Both the position numbers and the translations under genes were made by a program. Below the pieces are notes generated by a model, which saw only the letters and a list, made by a program, of their open reading frames with translations, ran no database searches and was not told where the DNA came from. From Aurantimonas aggregata (GTDB taxonomy: Bacteria; Pseudomonadota; Alphaproteobacteria; Rhizobiales; Rhizobiaceae), in NCBI RefSeq assembly GCF_010500835.1, contig NZ_JAAAMJ010000003.1:62001-126000 (forward strand): 64,000 nucleotides of DNA, given 5' to 3'. Position 1 is the stretch's first letter. Every line of letters starts with the position of its first letter. This document shows positions 45,914 to 55,668 of the stretch, one piece after another.

Positions 45914-46519
45914 TCAGTGCGGCCGCTCGGGCGCCTCGACGGCGACGTCGTCGTCCTGCGGTTCGCCCGACGCCTTGCGGGCAGCCTTGTCCGCCTTCAG
46001 CGACGCCTCGATGAGGTCGTCGGTGAGGATCAGACGCGCCTCGCCGATGGCGTCGAACGGAATCTCTACGGTCGGTGTCTCGTCGGGCGCCGGCTGGTCG
46101 CGCTCGACCGTGATGGCGTCCTCGCTGACCTTGATGACCTTGCCACGATAGCGCTTGCGATCGTTGATCAGGCGGGTGGTCTCGAGCTTCATCAGGAAGC
46201 CCGACCAGATCTCGAAATCGCCCTTGCGCACCAGCGGCCGGTCGATCCCCGGCGAGGAGACCTCCAGATGATACGGCTTGTCGATCGGATCGTCGACGTC
46301 GAGGACCGGAGAGATGCCGCGCGATACCGCCTCGCAGCCTTCGACATTCATCGTGCCGTCGGGCCGCTCGGCCATGATCTGCACGGTCATGCCGTTGAGG
46401 CCGGAGATCTTGACCCGCACAAGGCGATAGCCGAGCTGCTCGATCGCCGGTTCGACGATTGTCGCGACGGCGGCCTCGAGCCCCTGTTCCTTGACGATGC
46501 GCTGCTCTGCGGTGATCAC
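45914..46519 (-). CDS. rimP: RimP, ribosome maturation factor
   Basis: A 201-residue RimP (30S assembly). It has AIEQLGYRLVRVKISGLNGM, then VQIMAERPDGTMNVEGCEAV, the family signature YHLEVSSPGIDRPLVRKGDF and the C-terminal SH3-like part (YRGKVIKVSEDAITVERD), plus an acidic tail. The start is uncertain: I use the GTG at 46517-46519 with GGAGC upstream, which gives the usual distance to the first conserved block. The open frame continues about 68 codons further with no family match. First gene of the nusA operon, 97 bp upstream of nusA. Confidence 0.9.
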   Translation of the reverse strand: MITAEQRIVKEQGLEAAVATIVEPAIEQLGYRLVRVKISGLNGMTVQIMAERPDGTMNVEGCEAVSRGISPVLDVDDPIDKPYHLEVSSPGIDRPLVRKGDFEIWSGFLMKLETTRLINDRKRYRGKVIKVSEDAITVERDQPAPDETPTVEIPFDAIGEARLILTDDLIEASLKADKAARKASGEPQDDDVAVEAPERPH

Positions 46520-46635
46520 GTTGCTCCGAAATCGCTGCGGCCCGATCCTACCGGATCGGACTGGTGGTCCGCCTGCGGGCATTCGGCCGGGACCATCAGA
46601 CCCGCGCCATTCGCGCAAACCAGGGTCCCTGAAAC

Positions 46636-46666
46636 AAAAAAGAGCGGGACCGGCAGGACCCACTCT
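46636..46666 (-). terminator. Rho-independent terminator after trmB
   Basis: On the minus strand AGAGTGGG pairs with CCCGCTCT (one G-U) around a ten-base loop and is followed by six T residues (46641-46636). It lies between trmB and rimP and separates the two transcription units. A second perfect 9-bp stem (CGCGCGGCG 46708-46716, CGCCGCGCG 46731-46739) lies just before it. Confidence 0.8.
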
Positions 46667-46774
46667 CACGATTGCATCGCAGAGAATTTCGTTTCCTATA
46701 CAAGCTTCGCGCGGCGGCATCAAGTCGGCACGCCGCGCGTAGCCGGTCGGCGGTCGGGCGGGCCCTGAAGCGGC

Positions 46775-47488
46775 TCACACCCGCCGGAACGTCAGATAGG
46801 CCGGTCGCCTTCCCTCGCGGATCGCTTTCGCCTCGTATCGCGTGCCGGGCCAGCCCGCGAACGGCTGGTGCCAGTCGGCTGCCCGTGACGCGGTCCATTC
46901 GAAGGCCGGATGGTCGCGGCAATGCTGCAGCGTCCAGTCGACATAGGTGTCGATGTCCGAGGCAAAGCAGAACGATGCGCCGGGGACCAGCACGCGGGCA
47001 AAGCGGTCGAGATTGCGCGCATTCACGAAGCGGCGCTTGAAATGCTTCTTCTTCGGCCAGGGATCGGGATAGAGCAGGTCGATCCCGGCAAGGCTGGCGT
47101 CCGGCATCCAGTCCAGCAGCCGCACGGCGTCGTCGTCGTAAAGGCGCAGATTGGCTCGCGGCTCGACCTGGATGGTCGACAGCAGCTTGGCCATGCCGTT
47201 GACGAAGGGCTCGACACCGATGAAGCCGGTGTCCGGCCGACGCTGCGTCTCGGCCAGGAGATGCTCGCCGCCGCCGAAGCCGATCTCGAGATGCACCGCC
47301 GCAACGGGACGGGGAAACAGTGCGGTGAGGTTGGCTGGCGCCGGCGTGTCGAGGTCGATCAGCAGCGTCGGCAGCAGCGTCTCGAGCAGCGCCGCCTGCC
47401 CCGGCCGCAGGGTTGGCCCCTTGAGCCTGCCGAAAAACGCCTCGCGGGCGCGCTCCCGGTGGGGGATGGCGGACGGATCGTTCTCCAT
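46775..47488 (-). CDS. trmB: TrmB, tRNA (guanine-N7)-methyltransferase
   Basis: A 237-residue SAM methyltransferase that modifies G46 in tRNAs. It has the SAM-binding strand [20 protein letters not shown], the loop [20 protein letters not shown] followed by VN, which is the TrmB signature (PDPWPKK-[RK]-H-x-K-R-R), and the C-terminal block with F-[AE]-x-[RK]. Length is normal. The ATG at 47486-47488 lacks a clear ribosome binding site. It lies 151 bp downstream of the XRE gene; metK, which is usually between them in this order of bacteria, is not present. Confidence 0.93.
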   Translation of the reverse strand: MENDPSAIPHRERAREAFFGRLKGPTLRPGQAALLETLLPTLLIDLDTPAPANLTALFPRPVAAVHLEIGFGGGEHLLAETQRRPDTGFIGVEPFVNGMAKLLSTIQVEPRANLRLYDDDAVRLLDWMPDASLAGIDLLYPDPWPKKKHFKRRFVNARNLDRFARVLVPGASFCFASDIDTYVDWTLQHCRDHPAFEWTASRAADWHQPFAGWPGTRYEAKAIREGRRPAYLTFRRV

Positions 47489-47639
47489 GGAGACTTTGCG
47501 CTTCTGTCTGGCGTTTTCAGCGGCGGCGAAGACCGCTCGCTTTCGGGCGTATCGGCGCCTTCACCGGAAAGCGCCGTCGCGGCCCGCATTGCCGTGCCAG
47601 CCCGATCAGGTCAAGGGCCGGCGAAGAGGTGCCGGGAAG

Positions 47640-48065
47640 TCAGACCTTGTCGGCGACCACGGTCGTATCGGCGAGCGTGCGCACCAGATCGATCACGCGG
47701 CGGCGGACCTTGGGGTCGGCAATGCGGACGAAGGCGCGATTGAGCTGCAGGCCTTCGGTCGAGGACAGGAAATCGACGACGTAATCGGGCCCCGAGGGTT
47801 CGGCGAAGCCGTCCGTGCCGTCGATGCCGCCCGGCGCGTCCTCGAAGAAGAAGGCCACGGGCACGCTCAGGACTTCCGACATGCGCTGCAGCCGGCTGGC
47901 CCCGATCCGGTTCGATCCCTTCTCGTATTTCTGGATCTGCTGGAAGGTGATGCCGAGGCTTTCGCCGAGCTTTTCTTGGCTCATGCCGAGCATCGTCCGG
48001 CGCAGGCGAACCCGTGATCCGACATGCGTGTCGACCGGGTTCGGCTTCTTCTTGTTCTCCAGCAT
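47640..48065 (-). CDS. XRE-family helix-turn-helix regulator
   Basis: A 141-residue regulator with the HTH VGSRVRLRRTMLGMSQEKLG then ESLGITFQQIQKYEKGSNRI at residues about 15-55, and a C-terminal part (DLVRTLADTTVV). It is the small Cro/C1-type regulator found in almost all rhizobia between lnt and metK, with no established target. I chose the ATG at 48063-48065 (MLENKKKPNPVD), which matches the usual N-terminus; longer forms from 48080 are possible. Here it is followed by trmB directly. Confidence 0.88.
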   Translation of the reverse strand: MLENKKKPNPVDTHVGSRVRLRRTMLGMSQEKLGESLGITFQQIQKYEKGSNRIGASRLQRMSEVLSVPVAFFFEDAPGGIDGTDGFAEPSGPDYVVDFLSSTEGLQLNRAFVRIADPKVRRRVIDLVRTLADTTVVADKV

Positions 48066-48191
48066 TGGAAGCGCCTTCATGTCTGCCCCGACCGACCCCG
48101 CTGCCGCGGCGCATGGCAAGCGCCGCAGGCGGGCCCAAAATTGTCTTAAATCAATTTCGAATTCCGGCCTAAGGGGTGCGCATCCAAGCTG

Positions 48192-49892
48192 TCAATCAAC
48201 CTTTGCGCGCATCGTGAACCGGGAAAGCAACCCGGCAGCCAGGGCCGCGATCCAGGAGAGCCAGAAGGGTGCGCTGCCGAAGGATGCGTAGGCCGTCGGA
48301 GCGCCGGCCTCGGGAAGTGCCACCTCGACGGTTCCGGTCGATCCCAAGGCCAGACCGCCGATCTGCCGGCCATTGGAGTCGTTGACGACCGAGATGCCGG
48401 TATTGGCGCTGCGCACCAGCGGCAGGCCGAGAGCGACGGCGGTCAGCTCCGCCAGCCGCAGATGCTGGTAGGGGCCCGGCGTCGCCCCGTACCAAGCGTC
48501 GTTGGTGTCGTTGACCAGGAAGCCGGGCCGGGTCTCCGGCGAGCCGGCGTCGATCTCGCCCGGAAAGATGATCTCGTAGCAGATCAGCGGCAGGAAGCTC
48601 GGGGCGCCGTCGAGCGGCACCCGGCTGCGCACCGCGCCCGGCGAGAACCCGCCCGGCATGTCCGCCAGCTGCGACACGCCGAGGCCTTCGAAGAAGGTCT
48701 GGAACGGCAGATATTCGCCGAACGGCACCAGATGCACCTTGTCGCGAGCGTCGATGATCTCGCCATTGTCGTCGATGACATAGACCGAGTTGTAGACGCG
48801 CGAGCTGACGTCCTCGATGTCGCCCTCCAGCCGCGCCGCGCCGGCGATCAGCGTCTCGCCCGGCAGCAGCGTGTCGGCGATGCGGGCGATCGCATCGGGT
48901 CGTTCGGTCAGGAGGAAGGGGAACGCCGATTCCGGCCAGATCACCAGCGTCCGTGTCGCCGGCGCATCCGTGACGGCGCTTTCGGCTGCGGCGGCGGACG
49001 CGCTCGCCCCGGTGATCGCCGCGGGATCGGCCCGCGTCTCGGTCAGCCTGATGTGGCGCTCGAAGATCGTCTCGGCGTAGCTGTCCTGCCATTTCTGTGT
49101 CTGCTGGATGTTCGGCTGGACGACGCGGACATTCACGCCGTCGACGAATTCCGTCGGATGCGTCGCGAGCTGCCAGGCGCCGAAGCCGACATGCAGGACG
49201 AGCAGCACGGCGGCCACCGCCAGCGTCGCCATGCGGCCGCGCCGGTCGACGAGCACCGCCGGCGCGGAGAAAACGATGACCGCCAGCAGCGTCAGCCCGT
49301 GGACGCCGACGAGGCTGGCGGTCTGCATCAGCAGCGGCACCGGCGCCGCCATGACGCCGATCTCGTTCCAGGGAAAGCCGGTGAAGAGGAAGGCGCGCAG
49401 ATATTCGACGAGGCCGAAGGCGGCGGCTAGCGCAAAGACGCGGTAGGCGCTGTCGCTCCACAGCAGCCGCGCCAAGGCGGCGGCGACGCCGTAATAGATC
49501 GCCAGGATCGCCGGCAGTCCGAGCACGGCGAGCGGGATGAAGACCGCGAACTCTGCGGCATCCACCAGCATGGCCGCGCCCAGCCACCACAGGTCGGCGA
49601 CGAAATAGCCGAAGCCGAAGAGCCAGCCCGTGGCGAAGACCGGCAACAGCCGGCGCGGCAGCGAGCGGCTCGGGTCGAAGGCCGCGCCGTCGATCAGCCA
49701 GACCAGCAGCGGAAAGGAGATGAAGCCGACTGCTGGGAAGTTGAAAGGCGGCAGCGCCAGCGTCGCAAGCGCGCCGGCGCCAAAGGTCAGCAGCGCGCGC
49801 CGCCAGCCCGCGACGAGAAGGACGCGGCTGGCAAGACGATCGAGAAGGCGGCCCTCGCTGAAGATACCGCCGCGGCGGGTAATGGCGCTCAA
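48192..49892 (-). CDS. lnt: Lnt, apolipoprotein N-acyltransferase
   Basis: A 566-residue inner-membrane enzyme that adds the third acyl chain to lipoproteins. About seven hydrophobic segments fill residues 20-225, and a carbon-nitrogen hydrolase domain follows with the triad Glu in VIWPESAFPF (near 320), Lys in RDKVHLVPFGEYLP (near 383) and Cys in PLICYEIIFPGE (near 438). I start it at TTG 49890-49892, because GGGGG lies four bases upstream. The longer frame from TTG 49917-49919 lacks such a site, and no ATG is near. A last membrane helix ends the protein. Confidence 0.92.
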   Translation of the reverse strand: MSAITRRGGIFSEGRLLDRLASRVLLVAGWRRALLTFGAGALATLALPPFNFPAVGFISFPLLVWLIDGAAFDPSRSLPRRLLPVFATGWLFGFGYFVADLWWLGAAMLVDAAEFAVFIPLAVLGLPAILAIYYGVAAALARLLWSDSAYRVFALAAAFGLVEYLRAFLFTGFPWNEIGVMAAPVPLLMQTASLVGVHGLTLLAVIVFSAPAVLVDRRGRMATLAVAAVLLVLHVGFGAWQLATHPTEFVDGVNVRVVQPNIQQTQKWQDSYAETIFERHIRLTETRADPAAITGASASAAAAESAVTDAPATRTLVIWPESAFPFLLTERPDAIARIADTLLPGETLIAGAARLEGDIEDVSSRVYNSVYVIDDNGEIIDARDKVHLVPFGEYLPFQTFFEGLGVSQLADMPGGFSPGAVRSRVPLDGAPSFLPLICYEIIFPGEIDAGSPETRPGFLVNDTNDAWYGATPGPYQHLRLAELTAVALGLPLVRSANTGISVVNDSNGRQIGGLALGSTGTVEVALPEAGAPTAYASFGSAPFWLSWIAALAAGLLSRFTMRAKVD

Positions 49893-50023
49893 TTTGCCCC
49901 CGGAGGTCGACGACCCCAAGCACGATGCCGGTCCCGCCCAATAACGATCCTCGCTTTCGCGAGACTGATGCCGTTCCGGCGGTCCCGACCGCCGCGCCGA
50001 TGCGCGGTGGCCGTGCCCCGGGC

Positions 50024-51115
50024 TTACGGCGCGTTCGCCAGGCCCTCGACGACGCGGCGGCGCTTGTCGCCCTGGCGGAAGCGCACGATCCGCACCCGCC
50101 GGACGCGGCGCGGATCGGCGTCCAGCACCTGGAACTCGAATCCCGGCACGGCCTGGATCACCTCGCCGCGCGTCGGCACCCGGCCGAGCTCGGAGAACAG
50201 GAGGCCGCCGATCGTGTCGGCCTCCTCCTCGTACTCGCTGATGTCGAAATCCTCGCCGACCAGCGCCTTCACCTCGTCGAGATCGGCCCTGGCATCGGCC
50301 ACCCAGATGCCGTCACCGCTCGCCGTGATCATCGGCGCGTCGTCGTCGTGCTCGTCCTCGATATTGCCGACGACCATCTCGATGACGTCTTCCAGGGAGA
50401 CGAGGCCGTCGGTGCCGCCATATTCGTCGATGACCAGCGCCATCTGCGTCCGCGTCGCCTGCATCCGCGCCATCAGGTCCGAGGCGAGCATCGAGGGCGG
50501 CACGAACAGCACCTTGCGGATGATGCCGAGGTCCTCGATCTTCCTGGCAAGGTTGATCTGGCGCAGATCGAGCCCGGATTTCGGCTTGCGCGCGCCGTTG
50601 CCGGCAGCAGCGGTGCCGTCAGGCTTGGCGGGACGGGCCACCCGCGTGATGTGGGCGACGACGTCGCGGATGTGGATCATGCCGCGCGGATCGTCGAGGC
50701 TTTCGCCATAGACCGGCATGCGCGAATGGCCGCTCGCCTCGAACTGCCGCATCAACTCTCCGAGAGTGGTCGTGATCTCGGCCGCCTCGATGTCGGCCCG
50801 CGGGACCATGACGTCCTCGACGCGCACCTCGCGCAGCCGCAGGATGTTGTTGAGCATCGCGCGTTCGGCAGGGCTGAAGGCGTCCTCGCCGGAGCCCTGG
50901 TGCATCAGCGCCTCGGTCAGATCCTCGCGCATGACGCGGGGCATGCGTGGCCGCATCCGTCGCAGCAGGCCCGCCCAGACGCCGGGCTGGCCCGGCGTCC
51001 CGGCGCGCCGACTTCGGTCGTCGCCGGCGTTGCGGTCTTCGGCCGCATCGCCGACCTGTGTATCGCCACGGTCCCGGTCAGGCACGTGCGCTTCGATGGT
51101 CATTGTCTCGCTCAT
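50024..51115 (-). CDS. CBS-domain CorC/HlyC-type protein
   Basis: A 363-residue cytoplasmic protein. Two CBS domains ([20 protein letters not shown] and [20 protein letters not shown] with [20 protein letters not shown]) are followed by the CorC_HlyC transporter-associated domain ([20 protein letters not shown]). No membrane (DUF21) domain is present. Members of this family assist magnesium and cobalt efflux or, in older names, were called haemolysins. The N-terminal 50 residues are disordered and charged. It overlaps ybeY by four bases. The ybeY/corC order next to lnt is standard. Confidence 0.92.
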   Translation of the reverse strand: MSETMTIEAHVPDRDRGDTQVGDAAEDRNAGDDRSRRAGTPGQPGVWAGLLRRMRPRMPRVMREDLTEALMHQGSGEDAFSPAERAMLNNILRLREVRVEDVMVPRADIEAAEITTTLGELMRQFEASGHSRMPVYGESLDDPRGMIHIRDVVAHITRVARPAKPDGTAAAGNGARKPKSGLDLRQINLARKIEDLGIIRKVLFVPPSMLASDLMARMQATRTQMALVIDEYGGTDGLVSLEDVIEMVVGNIEDEHDDDAPMITASGDGIWVADARADLDEVKALVGEDFDISEYEEEADTIGGLLFSELGRVPTRGEVIQAVPGFEFQVLDADPRRVRRVRIVRFRQGDKRRRVVEGLANAP

Positions 51116-51654
51116 GGTTCGACCGGCGTCATGGCCGGCGTTTCAGTGCCTTCGGCATAGGGATCGGCGATCCCCATCTCAGCAAGGATTTCGACTTCAA
51201 GCCGTTCCATGGCCTCCGCCTCGCTCTCGTCGACATGGTCGTATCCGACAAGATGCAGGAATCCATGCACCAGAAGATGTCGGAAGTGGGCATCGAAGGG
51301 CTTGTCTTCCAGCGCCGCCTCTCTGGCGACGGTCTCGTAGGCGAGGATGAGATCGCCGAGCAGCGGCCCGGGCGTAGCGCCCGGCCCCGCCATCGGGAAG
51401 GACAGGATGTTGGTCGGCTTGTCCTTGCCCCGCCATTCGGCGTTGGCTTCCCGGACCGTCGCGTCGTCGGCCAGCGTCAGGCCGATCTCGCTCACGATGT
51501 CGTCAGGCAGATCGATCCGGCGCGCGGCAGCGGCAAAGACCGCCTGTGCGCGCGACGCGATGTCGCCGAGGCCGGCCTCGTCCCAGGCCAACGTCTCGAC
51601 GGCGAGGGCAACGGTCAGTCCGTCATATGAGCGCGGTTGTCGGTCGCCGGGCAC
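51112..51654 (-). CDS. ybeY: YbeY, endoribonuclease for rRNA maturation
   Basis: A 180-residue metallo-RNase that processes the 3' end of 16S rRNA and takes part in late-stage ribosome quality control. The zinc motif is [15 protein letters not shown] (three His, near residues 128-142), preceded by [18 protein letters not shown]. The start is GTG at 51652-51654, immediately after the phoH stop; no ATG is available before the conserved region. It overlaps the CBS gene (ATGA). Confidence 0.93.
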   Translation of the reverse strand: MPGDRQPRSYDGLTVALAVETLAWDEAGLGDIASRAQAVFAAAARRIDLPDDIVSEIGLTLADDATVREANAEWRGKDKPTNILSFPMAGPGATPGPLLGDLILAYETVAREAALEDKPFDAHFRHLLVHGFLHLVGYDHVDESEAEAMERLEVEILAEMGIADPYAEGTETPAMTPVEP

Positions 51655-52698
51655 TTAACTGTCCAGCGGGATGGTCGGCGCGCGGTGGCGCGTCGCATCC
51701 TCCTCATAGGCCTCGACGATGGCCTGCACCAGCGGATGGCGCACCACGTCCTTGGCCTCGAAGCGCACGGTGACGACGTTCGGCACCCCGACCAGCACCC
51801 GCAATGCCTCGACCAGGCCCGACTTCTGGCCGGGCGGCAGGTCGATCTGCGAGGGATCGCCGGTCACGACCATCCGGGCGTTCTCGCCGAGACGGGTGAG
51901 GAACATCTTCATCTGCATCGCGGTGGTGTTCTGCGCCTCGTCGAGGATCACCGCGGCGTTGGCGAGCGTGCGGCCGCGCATGAAGGCGAGCGGCGCGATC
52001 TCGATGGCGCCGGCGGCCAGCGCCCGCTCGACCTTCTCCGCCGGGATCATGTCGTAGAGCGCATCGTAGAGCGGCCGCAGATACGGGTCGACCTTCTCCT
52101 TCATGTCGCCGGGCAGGAAGCCGAGGCGTTCGCCCGCCTCCACCGCCGGGCGCGACAGGATGATCCGGTCGACCTGGCCGCGCTCCAGCAGCATCGCGGC
52201 ATGGGCGACGGCGAGATAGGTCTTGCCGGTACCGGCGGGGCCGACGCCCAGCACCAGCTCGGCGCGGTCCATCGCCCGCATGTAGGCGTCCTGGGTGGGC
52301 GTGCGCGCGTGGATGGTGCGGCGGCGGGTGGAGATCTGGGCCAGCGACATCCGGCCCTTCTTCTCCAGCGTCGGCAGGATCAGCTGGTCGTCCTGGGCGA
52401 TCGCCATGCGGACGGCGCCGTCGACGTCCTTCTGGCCGATCTCGCTGCCGCGCTGCAGGCGCTCGTAGAGATGGTCGAGCGCCCGGCGCGCCTGCTCGCT
52501 GGCCGCCTGCGTGCCGCGGATCTCGACCTTGTTGCCACGCGCCCGCGCATCGACGCCGAGCTTCTGCTCGAGCAGCGCCAGATGCTCGTCGAACTGGCCG
52601 AACAGCGAGCTGGCGAGGCGGTTGTCCTCGTAGGTCAGCACGATATGCGCCATGTCGGAGGCGCCGGATACCGGCAGCGTGCCACGTTCTGACTTCAA
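51655..52698 (-). CDS. phoH: PhoH-like ATPase
   Basis: A 347-residue PhoH/PhoL protein. It has an N-terminal KH-like region ([20 protein letters not shown]), Walker [21 protein letters not shown] (near 152), [20 protein letters not shown] and Walker [21 protein letters not shown]. PhoH works with YbeY in RNA metabolism. The start is TTG at 52696-52698, which overlaps the miaB stop (TTGA) and has a GGAAGG site five bases upstream. The ATG at 52651-52653 is internal and has none. It lies between miaB and ybeY. Confidence 0.92.
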   Translation of the reverse strand: MKSERGTLPVSGASDMAHIVLTYEDNRLASSLFGQFDEHLALLEQKLGVDARARGNKVEIRGTQAASEQARRALDHLYERLQRGSEIGQKDVDGAVRMAIAQDDQLILPTLEKKGRMSLAQISTRRRTIHARTPTQDAYMRAMDRAELVLGVGPAGTGKTYLAVAHAAMLLERGQVDRIILSRPAVEAGERLGFLPGDMKEKVDPYLRPLYDALYDMIPAEKVERALAAGAIEIAPLAFMRGRTLANAAVILDEAQNTTAMQMKMFLTRLGENARMVVTGDPSQIDLPPGQKSGLVEALRVLVGVPNVVTVRFEAKDVVRHPLVQAIVEAYEEDATRHRAPTIPLDS

Positions 52699-54107
52699 GC
52701 GACCTTCCTTCCGGCTTCGATCCCGGCGCCCGTCGCCATCAGCGAGTTCGGCAGGGTGGATTCGATGGTCACGTCGACAATCTCGCCGATCGCCCCGGCT
52801 CCGGCCGGCAGCACCACCGGCTGCAGGAAGGGCGAGCGGCCGACGAGCTGATGGGCGTAGCGGCCCGGCTTTTCGACCAGCACCGGGATGGTCTGTCCGA
52901 CGAGGCTCGCGGCGAAGCGGTCCTGCTGGACGCGCAGGAGGGCCTGCAGACGCTGCAGCCGCTCCGACTTCACCGCCTCGTCGACATGGTCGTCCATGTC
53001 GGCGCCAGGGGTGCCAGGACGCGGCGAATATTTGAACGAGAAGGCCGAGGCGTAGCCGATCTCGACGACGAGCCGCATCGTGGCGTCGAAATCCTCCTCG
53101 GTCTCGCCGGGGAAGCCGACGATGAAATCGCCGGACATGGCGATGTCGGGCCGGGCGGCGCGGATCGTCTCGACGAGCCGCAGGTAGTCGTCCGCGGTAT
53201 GGCGGCGGTTCATCGCCTTGAGGATCCGGTCGGAGCCCGACTGCACCGGCAGATGCAGATACGGCATCAGGCTTTCGAGATCGGCATGGGCGCGGATCAG
53301 CTCCGCGTCCATGTCGCGCGGATGCGAGGTGGTGTAGCGCAGGCGCGCGATGCCGGGGATCTCGGCGAGAGCCCGCAACAGGCCGGCGAGGCCGACCGGC
53401 CGGCCGGCCGCATCCTCGCCCGCCCAGGCGTTGACGTTCTGGCCCAGCAAGGTCACCTCGCGGACGCCGGAATCGGCCAGGCGGCGCGCCTCCTCGACGA
53501 TCCCCGCGAACGGCCGCGAGACCTCCGAGCCGCGCGTATAGGGCACGACGCAGAAGGTGCAGAACTTGTCGCAGCCTTCCTGCACGGTGAGGAAGGCGGT
53601 GACGCCGCGGGCGCGGATCTGCCGGTCGCTGGTGTTCGGCAGATGGTCGAACTTGTCCTCGACGGCGTAGTCGGTGTCGACCACCTTGTCGCCGCGCGCC
53701 ACCCGGGCGAGCGCCTCGGGCAGGCGGTGATAGGTCTGCGGGCCGACGACGAGATCGACGACGGGGGCGCGGGCGATGATCTCGCGGCCCTCGGCCTGGG
53801 CGACGCAGCCGGTGACGCCGACGCGGAACTCGCGGCCCTGGCTGTGGCGCTCGGCCTTGATGAGCCGGATGCGGCCGAGCTCGGAATAAACCTTCTCGGC
53901 AGCGCGTTCGCGGATGTGGCAGGTGTTGAGCAGGACGAGGTCGGCGTCCTCGATCGTCTCGGTCGGCTCGTAGCCGTCCTTCGCCAGCGCATCGCCCATG
54001 CGCTGCGAGTCGTAGACGTTCATCTGGCAGCCGTAGGTCTTGATGAAGACTTTGCGGGTATTGGCGCTGGCGCCCACCGGGACGGGTGCTTCGGTTGTTT
54101 CGGTCAT
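52695..54107 (-). CDS. miaB: MiaB, tRNA-2-methylthio-N6-dimethylallyladenosine synthase
   Basis: A 470-residue radical SAM methylthiotransferase. The N-terminal MTTase domain has [17 protein letters not shown] and the cysteines of [15 protein letters not shown] and [10 protein letters not shown], binding the auxiliary cluster. The radical SAM motif is CDKFCTFC (near residue 178). A TRAM domain ends the protein ([13 protein letters not shown]). I chose the ATG at 54105-54107 (MTETTEAPV), with AGAAGG upstream, over the frame nine codons longer. It is followed by phoH with overlap. Confidence 0.95.
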   Translation of the reverse strand: MTETTEAPVPVGASANTRKVFIKTYGCQMNVYDSQRMGDALAKDGYEPTETIEDADLVLLNTCHIRERAAEKVYSELGRIRLIKAERHSQGREFRVGVTGCVAQAEGREIIARAPVVDLVVGPQTYHRLPEALARVARGDKVVDTDYAVEDKFDHLPNTSDRQIRARGVTAFLTVQEGCDKFCTFCVVPYTRGSEVSRPFAGIVEEARRLADSGVREVTLLGQNVNAWAGEDAAGRPVGLAGLLRALAEIPGIARLRYTTSHPRDMDAELIRAHADLESLMPYLHLPVQSGSDRILKAMNRRHTADDYLRLVETIRAARPDIAMSGDFIVGFPGETEEDFDATMRLVVEIGYASAFSFKYSPRPGTPGADMDDHVDEAVKSERLQRLQALLRVQQDRFAASLVGQTIPVLVEKPGRYAHQLVGRSPFLQPVVLPAGAGAIGEIVDVTIESTLPNSLMATGAGIEAGRKVA

Positions 54108-54155
54108 GCGCCCTTCTGATCGGACCGTCGCCATCGGCCGTGCCGACGGAACTGG

Positions 54156-55028
54156 TTAGATATCTATATCGCCAGCATCGCCACCATGCGCAAGACGCAG
54201 AGCCGTTTCGTTTTCGCCCGCGCCGAGATTCCTCGGGCATCTGTGGCCGCGAAGGCTCGCCACCAGCATCCGTCGCACCCGCTCCTCGGCCGTCCGGGCG
54301 ATGCGCTTGCGGTCGGACGCGGCATCGAAGAGCAGCGGCTCGCCGAAGGTCACTTCCGCCTCGATGGCGCCTTCGCGCAGGAAGGCGAGGAGGTGCGGGC
54401 CGAGCGGCACGTCCCCCGGCCAGGCGGCCAAAGGCCGGAAGAACCGCCCGAGCGGCACGCCATGGGCACTCGTATAGGCGATCGAGACCGGCTGGACGCG
54501 CACGGCATGGGTCCGGGCATTGCGGAGCGCTGCCTGCGCCGCGCCGAACAAAGCGGTCTTGAACGGCAGCACCTCGTTGCCGTCCGAAGTGGTGCCTTCG
54601 GCGAACAGCACCATGACGTCGCCCTGGTTCAGCCGTTCGGCGATGGCGTCGGCCTGGACGGCGGTCCGCCGGCGGTCGCCGCGCTCGACGAAGACCGTCC
54701 GCTGCAGCCGCGCGAGGAGGCCGAAGGCCGGCCAGTCCCTGACCTCGGCCTTGGCGATGAAGGACAGCGGCATGACCCGGCCGAGCACCATGATGTCGGC
54801 CCAGGACTGGTGGTTGGCCGCGATCAACAGCGGATGGTCGGGACTCGGCTGGCCGACCACCGTCACCCTGAGCCCGGTGACGGCGCAGGCGACGACGTGC
54901 CACAGATGCGGCAGGCGCCGCGCGAGGTCCCAACTCCTCGCCATGGCAAGGCTCTGCAACGGCCAGAGGAGAAGCGTCATGGTCGTCAGCACGACGGCGA
55001 CGAACCCGACGCGCAACCAGGCGATCAT
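54156..55028 (-). CDS. PlsC-like 1-acyl-glycerol-3-phosphate / lyso-lipid acyltransferase
   Basis: A 290-residue membrane-associated acyltransferase. A first hydrophobic helix is followed by the catalytic motif NHQSWADIMVLGR (His-x4-Asp, near 72) and the acceptor motif LFAEGTTSDGNEVLPFKTAL. This is the PlsC superfamily. OlsA-type ornithine-lipid acyltransferases of rhizobia share these motifs and genomic position, so the substrate (lysophosphatidate or lyso-ornithine lipid) is not settled. It lies upstream of miaB (48 bp) in the usual order. Confidence 0.87.
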   Translation of the reverse strand: MIAWLRVGFVAVVLTTMTLLLWPLQSLAMARSWDLARRLPHLWHVVACAVTGLRVTVVGQPSPDHPLLIAANHQSWADIMVLGRVMPLSFIAKAEVRDWPAFGLLARLQRTVFVERGDRRRTAVQADAIAERLNQGDVMVLFAEGTTSDGNEVLPFKTALFGAAQAALRNARTHAVRVQPVSIAYTSAHGVPLGRFFRPLAAWPGDVPLGPHLLAFLREGAIEAEVTFGEPLLFDAASDRKRIARTAEERVRRMLVASLRGHRCPRNLGAGENETALRLAHGGDAGDIDI

Positions 55029-55077
55029 GCGCTGCCGGCCTTCTGCGCCGTCATGATCGGGATTGTTCCTGCACGGC

Positions 55078-55602
55078 CTATCGCAGCGAGCGCTTGAGGA
55101 TCAGCGCGCTGGTGCGCCGGCCGTCCGGCTGGCGGTAATAGGCCGGCCGGCGCCCGGCCTCGACGAAGCGCAGGCGCTCGTAAAGCCGGCGCGCGGCGGC
55201 GTTCTCCTCGTCGACTTCCAGAAACAGCGAATCGGCGCGCTCGGCGTGAAGATGCTGCAGCACGTGGTCCATCAAGAGGCGCCCCACGCCATGGCGGCGG
55301 GCACGCGGCGCGACGGCGATGGTGAGGATCTCGGCCTCGCCCTTGGTGTCGCGGGCCAGGACGAAGCCGAGCGGCGGCTCGCCGGATTGCCCAACTCGGC
55401 GGGCGACGAAGCCGAAGGAGCCGTCCTGGCCAAGCAGCGAGGCGAGTTCGTCGCCCGACCAGGGATGATCGAAAGCCTCGCTGTGCAACTCTGCGGCGGT
55501 GTCGAGGTCGTCATCTGTCAGCGGCGCGGCGACGACGGGAGCGGTGCGGACCAATGCGTCGAGAAACGAGGTCGTCCAGGCCCAGGGCAGATACCAGTAC
55601 AT
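55078..55602 (-). CDS. rimI: RimI-type GNAT N-acetyltransferase
   Basis: A 174-residue acetyltransferase. The CoA-binding motif A is ILTIAVAPRARRHGVGRLLM, with R-x2-G-x-G, followed by LFLEVDEENAAARRLYERLR and F. In bacteria RimI acetylates ribosomal protein S18, and it is commonly next to tsaB, as here (66 bp). The N-terminal 25 residues are extended. The starting ATG is at 55600-55602 with GGGAGGAGC upstream. Confidence 0.88.
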   Translation of the reverse strand: MYWYLPWAWTTSFLDALVRTAPVVAAPLTDDDLDTAAELHSEAFDHPWSGDELASLLGQDGSFGFVARRVGQSGEPPLGFVLARDTKGEAEILTIAVAPRARRHGVGRLLMDHVLQHLHAERADSLFLEVDEENAAARRLYERLRFVEAGRRPAYYRQPDGRRTSALILKRSLR

Positions 55603-55668
55603 CGAAGCTCCTCCCTTTGCCCGTTCCGGGTTTGCCGCGTCGTGGCGGCTTGCGGCGAGACTAGCCCA

